This document shows positions 48,273-57,390 of a DNA stretch of 64,000 nucleotides, one piece after another. The position numbers and the translations under genes were made by a program. Within the stretch, counting starts at the first letter, position 1. Each line of letters starts with the position of its first letter. The stretch is taken from positions 52,712,453 to 52,776,452 of the forward strand of contig ML677326.1 of the NCBI GenBank assembly GCA_007922305.1. Direction: 5' to 3'. Source of the stretch: Dermatemys mawii (lineage: Eukaryota > Chordata > Testudines > Dermatemydidae). The notes below the pieces were generated by a model, which did no database searches, was not told where the DNA came from, and was given only the letters and a program-made list of their open reading frames with translations.

Positions 48273-48317
48273 ATGTCCGGTTTCCTGGTGCCTTTTCACC
48301 TGGCAAACTCCGGCTGA
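48273..48317 (+). promoter_or_regulatory. Upstream ORF 2 in the VEGFC leader (14 codons plus stop)
   Basis: An ATG in the context CTCGGATGTCCGGTTTCCTG opens a 14-codon ORF that ends at TGA 206 bases before the VEGFC start. My recollection of the human VEGFC 5' leader contains a near-identical stretch around this ATG, with a shorter reading frame, which suggests a conserved upstream start codon. The context is moderate (C at -3, T at +4), so leaky scanning is likely. VEGFC can also be translated by cap-independent routes, so an upstream brake is plausible but not shown here. Confidence 0.5.
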
Positions 48318-48523
48318 CTTCGGCGGGGCAGTGCACGGCGACCGGGCACGTTGGGAGCTCCCGCGCAGGCAGCCGGCGCTGCCGCATCTTCTCCATCCCG
48401 GGGCTCCGGCCGCCTTGGCTCTTGGGGGGAGGCAACCAACAAAGCCAAGGAGCCTCAGCGTTCCCCGGACACTCCTGAAGCTGCCCCCGCCCCGCCGCGC
48501 ACCCACCCTGCCAGCCTTGCACG

Positions 48524-48670
48524 ATGCACTTGCTGGGATTATTCTCTCGGGTCTGCTGTTTGGCTGCTGCTGCTGCTCTGCTGCTGGGACCCAGGGAGCC
48601 GGCTACCGCCGCTGCCTATGAATCCGGGCAGGGCTACTACGAGGAGGAGCCCGATTTGGGGGAAGCGAAG
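48524..48670 (+). CDS. VEGFC: VEGFC coding exon 1 (vascular endothelial growth factor C, N-terminus)
   Basis: This is the first coding exon of the secreted growth factor that activates VEGFR3 and VEGFR2 to drive lymphatic and vascular growth. It encodes 49 residues starting MHLLGLFSRVCCL and ends in phase 0 at a GAAGCGAAG|GTAGGT splice donor. From memory, human VEGFC exon 1 also encodes 49 residues, with the same MHLLG start, a GPRE motif and an ESG motif, so the match is strong. Residues 1 to about 31 form a signal peptide: a hydrophobic Ala/Leu core (codons rich in GCT and CTG), then GPREPATAAA with likely cleavage near the last alanine. The rest (YESGQGYYEEEPDLGEAK) is the acidic start of the N-terminal propeptide; the tyrosine-glutamate run differs from human. 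The start codon has A at -3. The cystine-knot VEGF domain and silk-like C-terminus lie in later exons outside the window. Confidence 0.93.
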
Positions 48671-51083
48671 GTAGGTGCAACTTCCATGCCCTTGCCGCAG
48701 CTGGGACACCCCTTTCTCAGGCATGTGACTCCTGGCTGGTTCACTGGGTTTGCAAGTCCTTTGGGCGCGGGGAATCTTCTGTGGCTCTTGACGAGGCTTT
48801 GGGGCGGGGGGAGGGGTTGGAAATGTGTAAATTGGTGGATTGTTGCGGGTGATACAAATCTGTTGAAATAAACGGAGACACCTGACATGCAGAATGAAAC
48901 CCACAGGCTCAGCTCACGTAAGAAGTGACTGCAGCGATCACCCTTCTTGTTGTTGCTGTTACATAGGGGGTGCACGGTGTCCTCAGTGCTGTACAGCGGA
49001 GAAGTAGCCCCACTTCTTAGCCCCCCCAAGAAGTTGACAATTTAGTTCAGTCACCACCAAACCAGAATTTTGTGTTATGTAATTGGCGTGGAGTTGGCAC
49101 TGAGATGGATTCCTGATGTATTTGAGGTTTCTTCGTCAAGGGCAAAGCTGCAGGGTGACATGTGGGTGTGTGTCCTTGGAGTGGATGCGTGTGGATTCCT
49201 GAAACTTTCCGATTTGAATCCGAGTAAGGTTTTTTTTTTTTTTTTCCGAGAAGCTGGTGTGTTCGGGAATGATATGGCATGAGAGGCAAATACATAGGAA
49301 TAACAACAAAACCTGATATTGTTTCTATCTTCTGGAGGTTTGTTTCGGAGTTTCTGAAATCTGTAATGATTTACTGAAGGACAACATGGTTTGCAGAGGG
49401 TGTAACTTGACCCTTGAATATAAAAGTGCTGCCCAGACATACAGTTAAGATTTCAGAGAAAATCTTAGTTTCCGCATGCAGAAGATTCTTAAGTTTCTAT
49501 TCATTTGTATTCGTATCCTTAATTTAGAATGTAAGTGCATTGGAACTAGCATTATGTTTTCTATGCCTTGTGCAGCTAGCTCCCAGCTCTCTGTCAGTGC
49601 TGAAAAAGGACATACAATATATGATTGTGTAAGCATGTGACATTGCTGTGAAGGGTTCAATGTCGAAACTCTTTTTTTATTAAATTACCTTTACGTAGTG
49701 CAGTGTTAAAGTTGTGACGCACATCAATAGCAATATTTACAGTATATCTTTAATTCATTCCAGTGTGGAAAACTAGACCAAAATGTATTGGTTAACATAC
49801 AGAATGCATACCTTCACTTGGAAGTTTGCTGTTATTTTTGATCTGTTTGACAAAATTAACTTGTACTCTAATACTGTTTATACAGGTTTAATAAAAGATC
49901 ATATCAGCCTTATAGAACATGTGTAACAGCATTAACATAGGAAAAGCATGATTATGTATATTTGATTTATAATGCATATTAGTTACATTAATATTATGTT
50001 CAAGCTGTAGACTACATGTATTGCATGCATTCTTTGTTTTGCACTTCAAAATACATACTAAAATTCTATATGAAGGAAGTTACTGTGCATACTGTACCAC
50101 TTTAACAAAGTCTGGACATTTTTATAATCCCTTGGAACTTACAAATTTATTTTCTTTTAATTTTAAATCCTAAAAATTAGTCAAACTCTATTATAATCTA
50201 AATGCTTGTCAGATATTTTTCAATCTGAATAATATGAACACAAAATCAATCAACTGGTTTTATCACTAACACTATTTCTAAAACTTTTTAGTATTTGATA
50301 CAGGGGAGATGCTATCCTTCCTAGTTTAAACTGTATAAACCAGATATTAGCTCAGAGTGGACTTGATGACTGAGTTTTAAACCCGTGAAAGTGTTTTATC
50401 ATAGTTGTATTGAAAATGCTGAAATAAGCATGGTGGTTTCTAAAAGTGCTGGAGCAACATACATCTGATAGAACAGTAAAGAAATGCTCCTGAAAGTTTG
50501 AATATTGCTATATGTATCCATGCCCATGTTATAGATGATCCATTCTATTTTTTACAAGTTTTAAAGTGATGTTAAAATTTTAAATAGTCACCATTGTGCT
50601 GCAGTTTGCAAAAGTACCAGGGCTTAGTGGAAAACTTGGAGCAATGAGGAAACCAAAGAAAGAATCAGAAATGGGAAGCAAGTAGGAAAGCAGGTATCAG
50701 GTGGATCATATTAACCGAAAAGCTTTTTGTATCTGACTAGAGGTGAGGGGTACAAGGATAGATGCTGTGTTTGTGCCTGAATCTTTAGGGCTTAATATGC
50801 CAAGTTTTAGGCACCTTAGAAGCTCTTATTCATGAGTAATCCTGTTCATTTCAGTTGGACTATGGTGAGGAAAATCTGCAGGATTGGGTCCCCATTAATT
50901 GGTTGTGCGTGTGAGATGAGAGTTTCCAGTGAATTTCTGAAGGAATTCAAAAAAATTAGATAAGTAAACTGTACATAATTATTTCAAGGAAAGTATGATG
51001 TCATCACGTAAGTTATTTACTTGAACTTTCTCAACTCATGGAAGATGAGGGTCTCTTATTTTCATAGGTAGTACTTCGTCCTA
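48671..51083 (+). other. VEGFC: Start of VEGFC intron 1
   Basis: The intron opens with the donor GTAGGT at 48671. The first few hundred bases remain G-rich, then the sequence becomes AT-rich. A T run lies at about 49229-49246. I recognise no repeat or exon until the CR1 tail and MITE at 51.08 kb. No acceptor and second exon matching VEGFC was found before the window ends, as expected for a gene whose first intron is very long in other vertebrates. Confidence 0.6.
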
Positions 51084-51202
51084 GGGTGTGCAGAGAGCAG
51101 GTGTGAAAAATTGGGTTGAGGGTGGGGAGTAATAGGCACCTATAGAAGAAAATGCTCCAAATATCGGGACTGTCACTATATAATAGGAACATCTGGTCAC
51201 CC
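51084..51202. mobile_element. TA-flanked MITE, GGGTGACCAGA family, copy 2
   Basis: GGGTGTGCAGAGAGCAGGTG at the left and ATCTGGTCACCC at the right, with TA on both sides (51082-51083 and 51203-51204). The interior phrases match copy 1 at 34770-34889 (TAATAGGCACCTATAGAAGA versus TAATGAGAGCCTATATAAGA; GGGACTGTC). It lies just before a CR1 tail. Confidence 0.75.
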
Positions 51203-51282
51203 TACTTAGTCCTGCCATGAGTGTAGGGGACTGGACTAGATGACCTCTCAAGTTCTCTTCCAGTCCTACAATTCTAAAATTT
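51203..51282 (+). repeat. CR1 LINE 3' tail
   Basis: CCTGCCATGAGTGTAGGGGA, CTGGACTAGATGACCTCTCA and CTTCCAGTCCTACAATTCT match the end of CR1 elements; the tail ends in a decayed ATTCTA repeat. Only about 80 bases remain. Confidence 0.7.
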
Positions 51283-52297
51283 GTGTGGGTTAACTGAAAT
51301 TATTTTAACTTTAAATTACATATCCTTTATTGTTGCATAGGAAGTTGAGATAAGCACATATAACTGCACTGTCTTTTTCAAAAACTTTTACTATGCGAGT
51401 TTTATTCCCATTGGTATAGAAGTATACAGCAGTCTATACTGTTTTCAGTGTAGACTCAGTGAAAGTTGGAGCTTGTCCTAGACATTTGCAGTTAACTGAA
51501 TGTCAGTTATAGATAAATAATAGTTATTTTTCATATATTGCTGTCTCATGTGGGGGAAGCAAATGGATACTGATAAGCTAGAGCAATAGTGTCCAATCTT
51601 TTCAGCGTGAGGGGACAGAACTTTTTGAGACAGATTCTCTTAGCAGCACAAAAATAACAGAATCAACCTGCAAGTCCCCTGCTACAGATGTCCCCCCAAA
51701 GCTGTAGTGCTAGTGTAACTAGCCTTTGCACCAGGGTATTGGAGCGGAGCTGGAAGCTGGAGCGCGGAGCAGTGGAGCTGCAGGCTTTTGTCTGGAGCTG
51801 GAGCGGAGCCAGAGCACCGCTCCAAAGCCCTCCTTTGCACTTCCTGGGGAGTGACTGGATCATGTTATGCTTCAAATAAACCACAGCCGACTCACAGTCC
51901 CTTGGGAACCACCAGCCAGCTGGGATAAGCTAGAGCAGCCACTAGACTGCTCTAGTGGCAGAAAATCAGGGAACTGTAACTGGTGGTTGGTTCTCAGCTT
52001 CGCCATTTTCCCTTTTTCGTGGGGCTGTGTGGTGAAGGCACACCATTCTTTAAGTGCTCTCCTAGGTTAAGGTAGAACAAGTTTTGCTCCGAACCTGCTC
52101 CTCTTGGGTCTCCCACAGTTCTTTAGAGAAGCAGACCGTGGAGCAGCCTGTGCTCCACTCCTGACTCCCTTGTGATCCAGCAGGCATTGGTATTCAAATG
52201 TGGCCCCAGCCTAGAGGTGACACACCATGGAGCTAAAGAGAGTTTTAAAAAAGAGAGAGGAAAAGAAAAGTCTCTTGATGAAAAATATGATCTAAAA
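51283..52297. other. Intron sequence with a GGAGC-rich patch
   Basis: At about 51738-51830 the units GGAGCGGAGCTGGA and GGAGCTGGAGCGGAGCC repeat irregularly, ending in GCACCGCTCC. A possible hAT-like left end lies near 51590 (TGTCCAATCTTTTCAGC). Nothing else recognised. Confidence 0.35.
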
Positions 52298-52305
52298 CTG
52301 TAGAG

Positions 52306-53560
52306 CAAGGGTCGGCAACCTTTAAGAGGTGGTGTGCCGAGCCTTCATTAATTCAAGGATTTGTGTGCCAGTAATACATTTTACATTTGTAGGGGCCAGC
52401 GAACAGAACCCCAGACTGACAGCGCGGGGGGCAGATGAGAAAGGGTAGAAGGGAGTGGGAAAGATGATGGAGCAGATGGGAATGATTGTGGAGGGGCAAA
52501 AGGGGGAGGATGTGAGGGCAGAGGGGAAGGGGCAAGGTAATGGAGGTGGTAGTGGGGCAGATGGGAAGGGAGACGGGGGGGAGTAAAGGGGAGTGAGGGA
52601 GGCGGTGGGGCAGACAGGAAGGGGGAGTTGAAGGGGAGAGAGTGCCCAGGGCAGATGAGGCAGGGTGGGGTGCAGATGGGAATGGAAGATGGGGGAGACA
52701 GTAGGGAGACTGGAAGGGAAGCAGTATAGGGGGTAGACGGGAAGGGAGTGGGACAGTGATGTGGGGTGGGGTAGACAGGAAGGAGTAAAAGAGTGGGGTG
52801 GTAGATGGGAAGGGAGTGGGGAGAGGTAGGCGGGGGTCTGCAAGGATTCACTGGGAAGTGAGTGGTGGGTTTCAGGGACAGGACGCTGCTCCTCTCATGT
52901 AGAGGGGGGTCTGAGGTGCAGCTGAGGAGCAAGGGAAGCAGGCTTCCCCTGGCCCTGAAGGGCTGGACCTGAAGCAGGACTGACAGGACAGGCGTTCTGG
53001 TGGGCCCTCCCCCCATTTTGTCAGTGGCGGAAGGGGAGAATCGCCGCTTTCCCCGCAAATGGCTCTGTGCCAGTGTAACTCTGCACACACACACACCCCC
53101 GCTGTTCCCAGGCACCGCACTGATGCCCACCTATAGGGGTGGCGGGTGGAGTGAGCGGGTGGGGAACCAAGTGGCAGCCCCCTCGCTGCGCTCCCCCCAT
53201 GGCGTGGGGGCATCGTTCAGCAGTGCCCGGCCTCTAGTCACCGCATCGTCCCCTGCCCAGGTGGCTCGGGGGAGGGCTTGGGTGATGACAGCCTTCAAAG
53301 ACCCACTTGTGCCACTGCACACGCACCCCTTCCTGTGCCGGTGATATTCTGTCTTCCAGTGGGCGGTGGATTGGCTCCTGCTGGATATGCAGGGTCGGTC
53401 CCGTGCTACCCAGGACGGAAGATGGTGCGCGGATGCTGGTTCCGTCCATCCTAGCACGCAGCGGGCTGAGTGGGGTTAGAAGCCAGCTGGCAGTAACGTG
53501 CCACTGAAAAGCAGCTCGCGTGCAGCCTTTGGCACGCGTGCCATAGATTGCCAACCCCTG
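52306..53560. mobile_element. Non-autonomous hAT element, 1255 bp, perfect 8-base target duplication
   Basis: CTGTAGAG occurs directly before (52298-52305) and directly after (53561-53568) the element, a perfect 8-base duplication as made by hAT transposases. The ends CAAGGGTCGGCAACCT and AGATTGCCAACCCCTG are inverted (13 of 16 bases). The interior has a purine-rich block at about 52430-52860 made of GGGAAGG, GGGGTAGACAGG and GGGAGTGGG units, then a GC-rich part. Long proline-rich minus-strand ORFs come from the purine-rich block and are not a transposase. No catalytic gene is present, so it depended on a partner element. Confidence 0.88.
52430..52860. repeat. Purine-rich, G-rich minisatellite-like block
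   Basis: The + strand is almost only A and G with runs of GGG, arranged as irregular units of 15-40 bases such as AGATGGGAAGGGAG. It could form triplex or G-quadruplex structures. Confidence 0.7.
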
Positions 53561-54092
53561 CTGTAGAGAAAGAGGAATTGATAGAACTGAACTCTAAGAG
53601 CAGGTGTACGCTGGCAGAGATACATCGCCGGCAATTATATCACTACTCAGAGAGCACTGAAGGGAAACCTGTGTTGTGTGTTCACACTGTCAGCTGCCTG
53701 CGCAATAGTGTATTCACACTTGCATCTGTATTCGGAGCAGTGCACTCTGGGCAGCTATCCCACAGCTATCTCCTTCCTCTTCTGCCACTAAGAGTGGTGG
53801 GAAGGTGGAGGGGGAGCATCTTGGGTCCAGTCCCAATGCCCCGTGATGCATTACTTTGCAACCCAGCAATCCCTGTCTTCTGTCCGCATTTGGCGCCATC
53901 TTTCAATGGTTTGTGTACTGTGCTCCCTGCCTCTTCAGTCTGCAGGAATGGATCCCGCATTGTTGATCAATATGCCGCTCACTAACGTGTAACGAGTGGT
54001 AGTGGAGTTATTCCTTAACTACAAAGGCAAGAGGATTTTTATATTGATCTTGCATGTGTAGTAGCTGTGACCTGAGATTGCTTGTGGCATTC

Positions 54093-55055
54093 ATGGAGGG
54101 GCTGATCACTATGGAATGCCGCTTTGGGGCTCTGGAAACAAGTACTGAGTGGTGGGATCACATTGTGATGCTTGTCTGGGATGATGAGCAGTGGCTGCAA
54201 AACTTTTAGATGAGGAAAGCTACATTCATAGGACTGTGTGCTGAGCTCGCCCAAGCCCTCTGGCACACGAGGATGAGAGCTGCCCTGTCGTTGGAGAAGC
54301 GTGTGGCTATTGCACTGTGGAAGCTGGCTACCCCAGACTGCTGCTCATTGGTTGCTGACCAGTTCGGAGTGGGAAAGTTGACCATGGGACTCATGTTGAA
54401 GGAAGTCTGCAGGGTCATTAATCACTTCCTGTTCTGAAAGACCATGACTCTGGGTAACATGGATGACATTGTGCCTGGCTTTGCACAAATGGGTTTCCCT
54501 AACTGCAGAGGGGCAATAGATGGCACGTATGTTCCAATTTTGGCACCAGACCATCTAGCCACCGAATATGTTAATCAGAAGAGGTATTTTTCAATGGTGC
54601 TCCAGGCGCTTGTGGATCACTGTGGGCATTTCATGGACATTAATGCAGGCTGGCCTGCTCAGGAAGCTGTAAGCAGGACTTTCTTCCCGGACCAGAAGAT
54701 CACCGTAGGGAAAGTCAAAATGCCCATTGTGATCCTGGGAGACCCTTCCTACCCCTTAATGCCGTGGCTTATGAAGCCATACACAGGAAACCTTGACAGC
54801 AGCAAGGATTCAGCAACAGGCTGAGGTAAGTGCAGAATGACTGTTGAGTGTGATTTTGGCCATTTTAAGGCCTGCTGGTGCTGCCTACAGGGGAGGCTGG
54901 ACTTGACTTATGACAATATTCCTATGCTTATCGCTGCATGCTGTATGCTCCATAATATATGTGAAGGGAAGAGTGAAAGCTTCACTCAGAGCTGGAGAGC
55001 TGAGGCTCAGTGCTTGGAGGCTGAATTTGACCAGACAGAGACCAGGGCTATTTAA
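54093..55055 (+). pseudogene. PIF/Harbinger transposase (HARBI1-like), inactivated
   Basis: The protein belongs to the DDE nuclease family that cuts and pastes Harbinger transposons with an accessory DNA-binding protein. One frame runs from ATG 54093 to TAA 55055, interrupted by three stops: TAG 54207, TGA 54435 and TGA 54822. In order: WDHIVMLVWDDEQWLQNF; LEKRVAIALWKLATPD followed by a helix-turn-helix-like VADQFGVGKLTMG; GFPNCRGAIDGTYVPI with the first catalytic Asp (54519-54521); PIVILGDPSYPLMPWLMKPY; and MTVECDFGHFK with the catalytic Glu (54846-54848). Between DINAGW and FFPDQK the usual segment carrying the second catalytic Asp (HDARIF-like) is missing, replaced by about ten unrelated residues. 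So even without the stops the nuclease would be dead. About 320 codons against a usual 350-400. Confidence 0.85.
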
Positions 55056-55065
55056 AGCAGCATGG

Positions 55066-55256
55066 GGCCATAAGGATAGCTCAGTTGTTTGAGCATTGGC
55101 TTGCTAACCCAAGGTTGTGAGTTCTATCCTTAAGGGGGCCATTTAGGGATATGGGGCAAAAATCTGTTGGATGATTAATTGGGGATTAGTCTTGCTTTGA
55201 GCAGGGGGTTGGACTAGATGATCTCCTGAGGTCCTTTCCAACCCTGATATTCAATG
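55066..55256 (+). repeat. Turtle tRNA-derived SINE (Cry I type) with CR1-like tail
   Basis: The head resembles a tRNA: box A-like GGATAGCTCAGTTGTTTGAG (55074-55093) and box B-like GGTTGTGAGTTCTATCC (55113-55129), spaced as in RNA polymerase III promoters. The body has GGGGCCATTTAGGGATATGG-like sequence and GGGGATTAGTCTTGCTTTGA. The tail GGACTAGATGATCTCCTGAG..CCAACCCTGATATTCAATG is the 3' end of CR1, which moves this SINE. It lies inside the Harbinger element, so it is younger. Not a functional tRNA gene. Confidence 0.85.
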
Positions 55257-55576
55257 AAAAGGATCAGGGATGTTTTGAGGCACCAGTTTGAAGCTGAAAG
55301 CCACTAATATTTGTTGCTATGCTTGGGATTGCAGTGCTTGTAATGTTAGGAGGTGATTGTGATTGGTACAGAGGAGGCACTGTGAAAGTTTAGGAAGATT
55401 GCCTGTTGCTTTGCAGAGCTCTGTTTGTTTTTGATTAATGGAATAAAGATTGCTTTCAAACCAAAACAATTCTTTTATTAAAAAACAAGTGGAGGAGAGA
55501 GACAAACAAAAAACACACATCAGCACTGTGGGGTATGGAGGAAAAGTCCCAGAGAGGAGGTGGGATTCTAGGACAG

Positions 55577-57007
55577 TTAAAGATTTGTGTATGTCCAGGT
55601 ATCATCTGCAACGATGTCCTTTGGGGTACAGTGCAGTGGATACTGGTCTTCAGTGGGGCTAAACTGCGGAGGGATGGGTGTTGAGGGTAGTGGGAGTTTG
55701 CAGAGCTGGACTGTGATGGTGCAGGAGTGGAATGCAACAGGTATAGACTGGAGCCAGGAGGTAGATAAAAGTCTGGTGGTGGTGTCTGGGGGGGCACATG
55801 GGAAACAGGCTGCAGGGGGAGGGTGAGCATGGAGTTGCTCGGTTTGCAGTGCTAGTAGCACCTGGAGCATGTCCACTTGGCACTCCATAACATTTAAGAG
55901 CTGCTTTGTTCTGGTGCGCCACGTTCTCCTTTCGGTCCCTCTTCTCACTGTCCTGCCACTCCTTTAATTCCTGCTTCTTGGCTGTGGAGTGCATCATGAC
56001 ATCATGCAGAAAGTCATCTTTATTTTTTTGTGGCCGCATTTTAATTCTGTTCAGCTGCTGATAGCAGAGAGGGAGGCTGGGGTCCCAAGGTCATATCTGT
56101 GACACCAAAATGCAACATTTTACTGAAGCGGTATTGTTTGCAACACAGTGATTCAGTGATTTAAAACACAGCCACTATTCATATACCTCACCTGTCACTA
56201 ACTGGCTGACCCCAGGCAAGCACCTATGAGCCACAAGATACCCCCACCCCTCCAATGGTGAGTAACTGCAGGGGCAGGGGAAATCACTGTTCCGGGACTG
56301 TACTGTATACTGGTCATGTGGCTCCTGGGTAGAGCCAGCACTGTAGGAGTGGGGTCTTATAATCATTACCGTCCCCACATTGTCCCAAGGCTGTGTTCAT
56401 TATGGAAGATATCTCATTGCTTAGTTTGAGCAGGGAATCAAGAGGGTCTTCTCCAAGACTGTGTCTTCTGTGGCTCGTCTGTGTGCAGCAATGGTTCTCC
56501 ACCCCACCCCAGTGATGGCAGAGTGGCGTGGGAAAGTTACCCTAAATGGGGTAAGAAACAAAGCAGCTCTGCCAAAGAACCTGCGGCAGTGGATTGCCCA
56601 GTATCTCCAGGAGAGTTTCGTTATGATCTCGGAGGCAAATTCCCATGAAGTGAGGGAGTCAATCAACAGCCTGTTCCATCGCTCAGACTAGACGTGGTGG
56701 TACGCGCATCGTACAGACACAAGCCTGCTTTCTGCAAACCTCTGCCCCCACAACTCGCTTCAGCAATTTCCAAAATTAAAGCCACTTACCAAGGGGCCTC
56801 CTCTCCTGTTTGTGCTTCGCTGAACTCCGACAGCTGTGACTGGCTAGCCTCCTCTGGGGTAGAGAAGAGCTCCAGGCTGCATCCATCTCTGACCTCTGAG
56901 TCATCTTCTGCCTCTGGGTCCCCTTCCCCACACCTCCCAAGAAGAGGATCACTGGATGCGGTGGAGCAGGCATGGTCATCTGGAAAGATGCGCTGAGACC
57001 ACTGCAC
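55577..57007 (-). pseudogene. Harbinger accessory (Myb/SANT-type) protein relic
   Basis: Minus-strand blocks match the second gene of Harbinger elements, whose product binds the ends and brings the transposase to the nucleus. In order: EGDPEAEDDSEVRDGCSLEL and FSTPEEASQSQ (about 56950-56830, acidic linker); KNKDDFLHDVMMHSTAKKQE then LKEWQDSEKRDRKEN (56039-55920, charged coil); after a frameshift near 55890, NVMECQVDMLQVLLALQTEQ (coil) and a Pro/Ser-rich tail to about 55577. The N-terminal SANT/trihelix DNA-binding domain expected upstream of 57007 is not visible, so it is deleted or too decayed. The section 56040-56780 may include an intron; I could not place splice sites. Confidence 0.65.
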
Positions 57008-57390
57008 ATGTCACCGAGCAAACAGGAAGTAGACTTTCGAAAATTCCCAAGGAATTTTAGGAAGGGGGCTCACAGCTGATCAGCAGAGGGCAGGGCAGTA
57101 GAGTTCAAACCGATGACCAGAGAGGTGAGAACAGGACACCTCCTGGAGGCTAGTTGCAATGATTTAATCAACCAGGGTGTCTACACTGGCACCTCAGCGC
57201 TATAGCCCTGGCACAGAAAGCTGTACACCTCTTGTGGTGGTGGTGGTGTGGTTTTTTTGTTTTGTTTTTTACAATGCTGCAACTATGCAACTTCTGCGCA
57301 CTAAGTGGCTTGGCAGTGTGTGCACTCAGGAGTTACACTGCAGAAAGCTGCTTTACTGCGCAGAAACTTGCCAGTGTAGACAAGGTCTAA

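Larger units (their letters stand above)
47640..48523 (+). promoter_or_regulatory. VEGFC: VEGFC CpG-island promoter and 5' leader
   Basis: This stretch is far richer in G, C and CpG than the AT-rich DNA on both sides and runs straight into the VEGFC start codon. GC-box-like sites are visible at about 47746-47752 (GGGGCGG) and 48485-48493 (CCCCGCCCC), with more C-rich runs near 47930-47950. I see no convincing TATA box, which fits a dispersed-start CpG-island promoter. The transcription start cannot be placed from sequence alone. Long ORFs on both strands here are by-products of GC richness. Upstream AUGs at 48153 and 48273 open short ORFs that close before the main start; a further AUG at 47997 could be included if transcription starts far upstream. 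Confidence 0.75.
53598..57387. mobile_element. PIF/Harbinger transposon, 3.8 kb, two convergent gene relics
   Basis: The ends are TAA|GAGCAGGTGTACGCTGGCA (left) and TGCCAGTGTAGACAAGGTC|TAA (right, first base T shared with TTGCC): TIRs match at about 14 of 19 positions and TAA flanks both sides (53595-53597 and 57388-57390), the typical Harbinger target. A subterminal copy of the right motif (GGTGTCTACACTGGCAC) lies at 57176-57192. Inside, a transposase relic runs rightwards (54093-55055) and an accessory-protein relic runs leftwards (57007-55577). Convergent poly(A) signals lie between them: AATAAA at 55442-55447 (+) and at 55474-55479 (-). A SINE has landed after the transposase stop codon. 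The element begins only 37 bases after the hAT element. Confidence 0.85.

Noticed and set aside
47632..48522. Overlapping long ORFs (up to 296 codons) on both strands of the CpG island
   Set aside because: Stop codons are AT-rich and become rare in GC-rich DNA. The translations are low-complexity Arg/Pro/Ala/Ser text without a domain, and they overlap in several frames.
52381..53130. 249-codon proline-rich minus-strand ORF
   Set aside because: It is the translation of the purine-rich block (minus strand is C/T-rich, giving Pro, Ser, Leu) inside a non-coding hAT element.
55071..55135. Possible tRNA gene
   Set aside because: Box A and B are present, but the sequence continues into a CR1-like tail and lacks a foldable cloverleaf with acceptor pairing; it is the head of a SINE.
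57175..57387. Separate small MITE at the right end of the Harbinger element
   Set aside because: GGTGTCTACACTGGCAC and the end motif look like a MITE pair, but no TWA duplication lies left of 57175 and the left terminus at 53598 pairs better with 57387. Subterminal repetition explains it.
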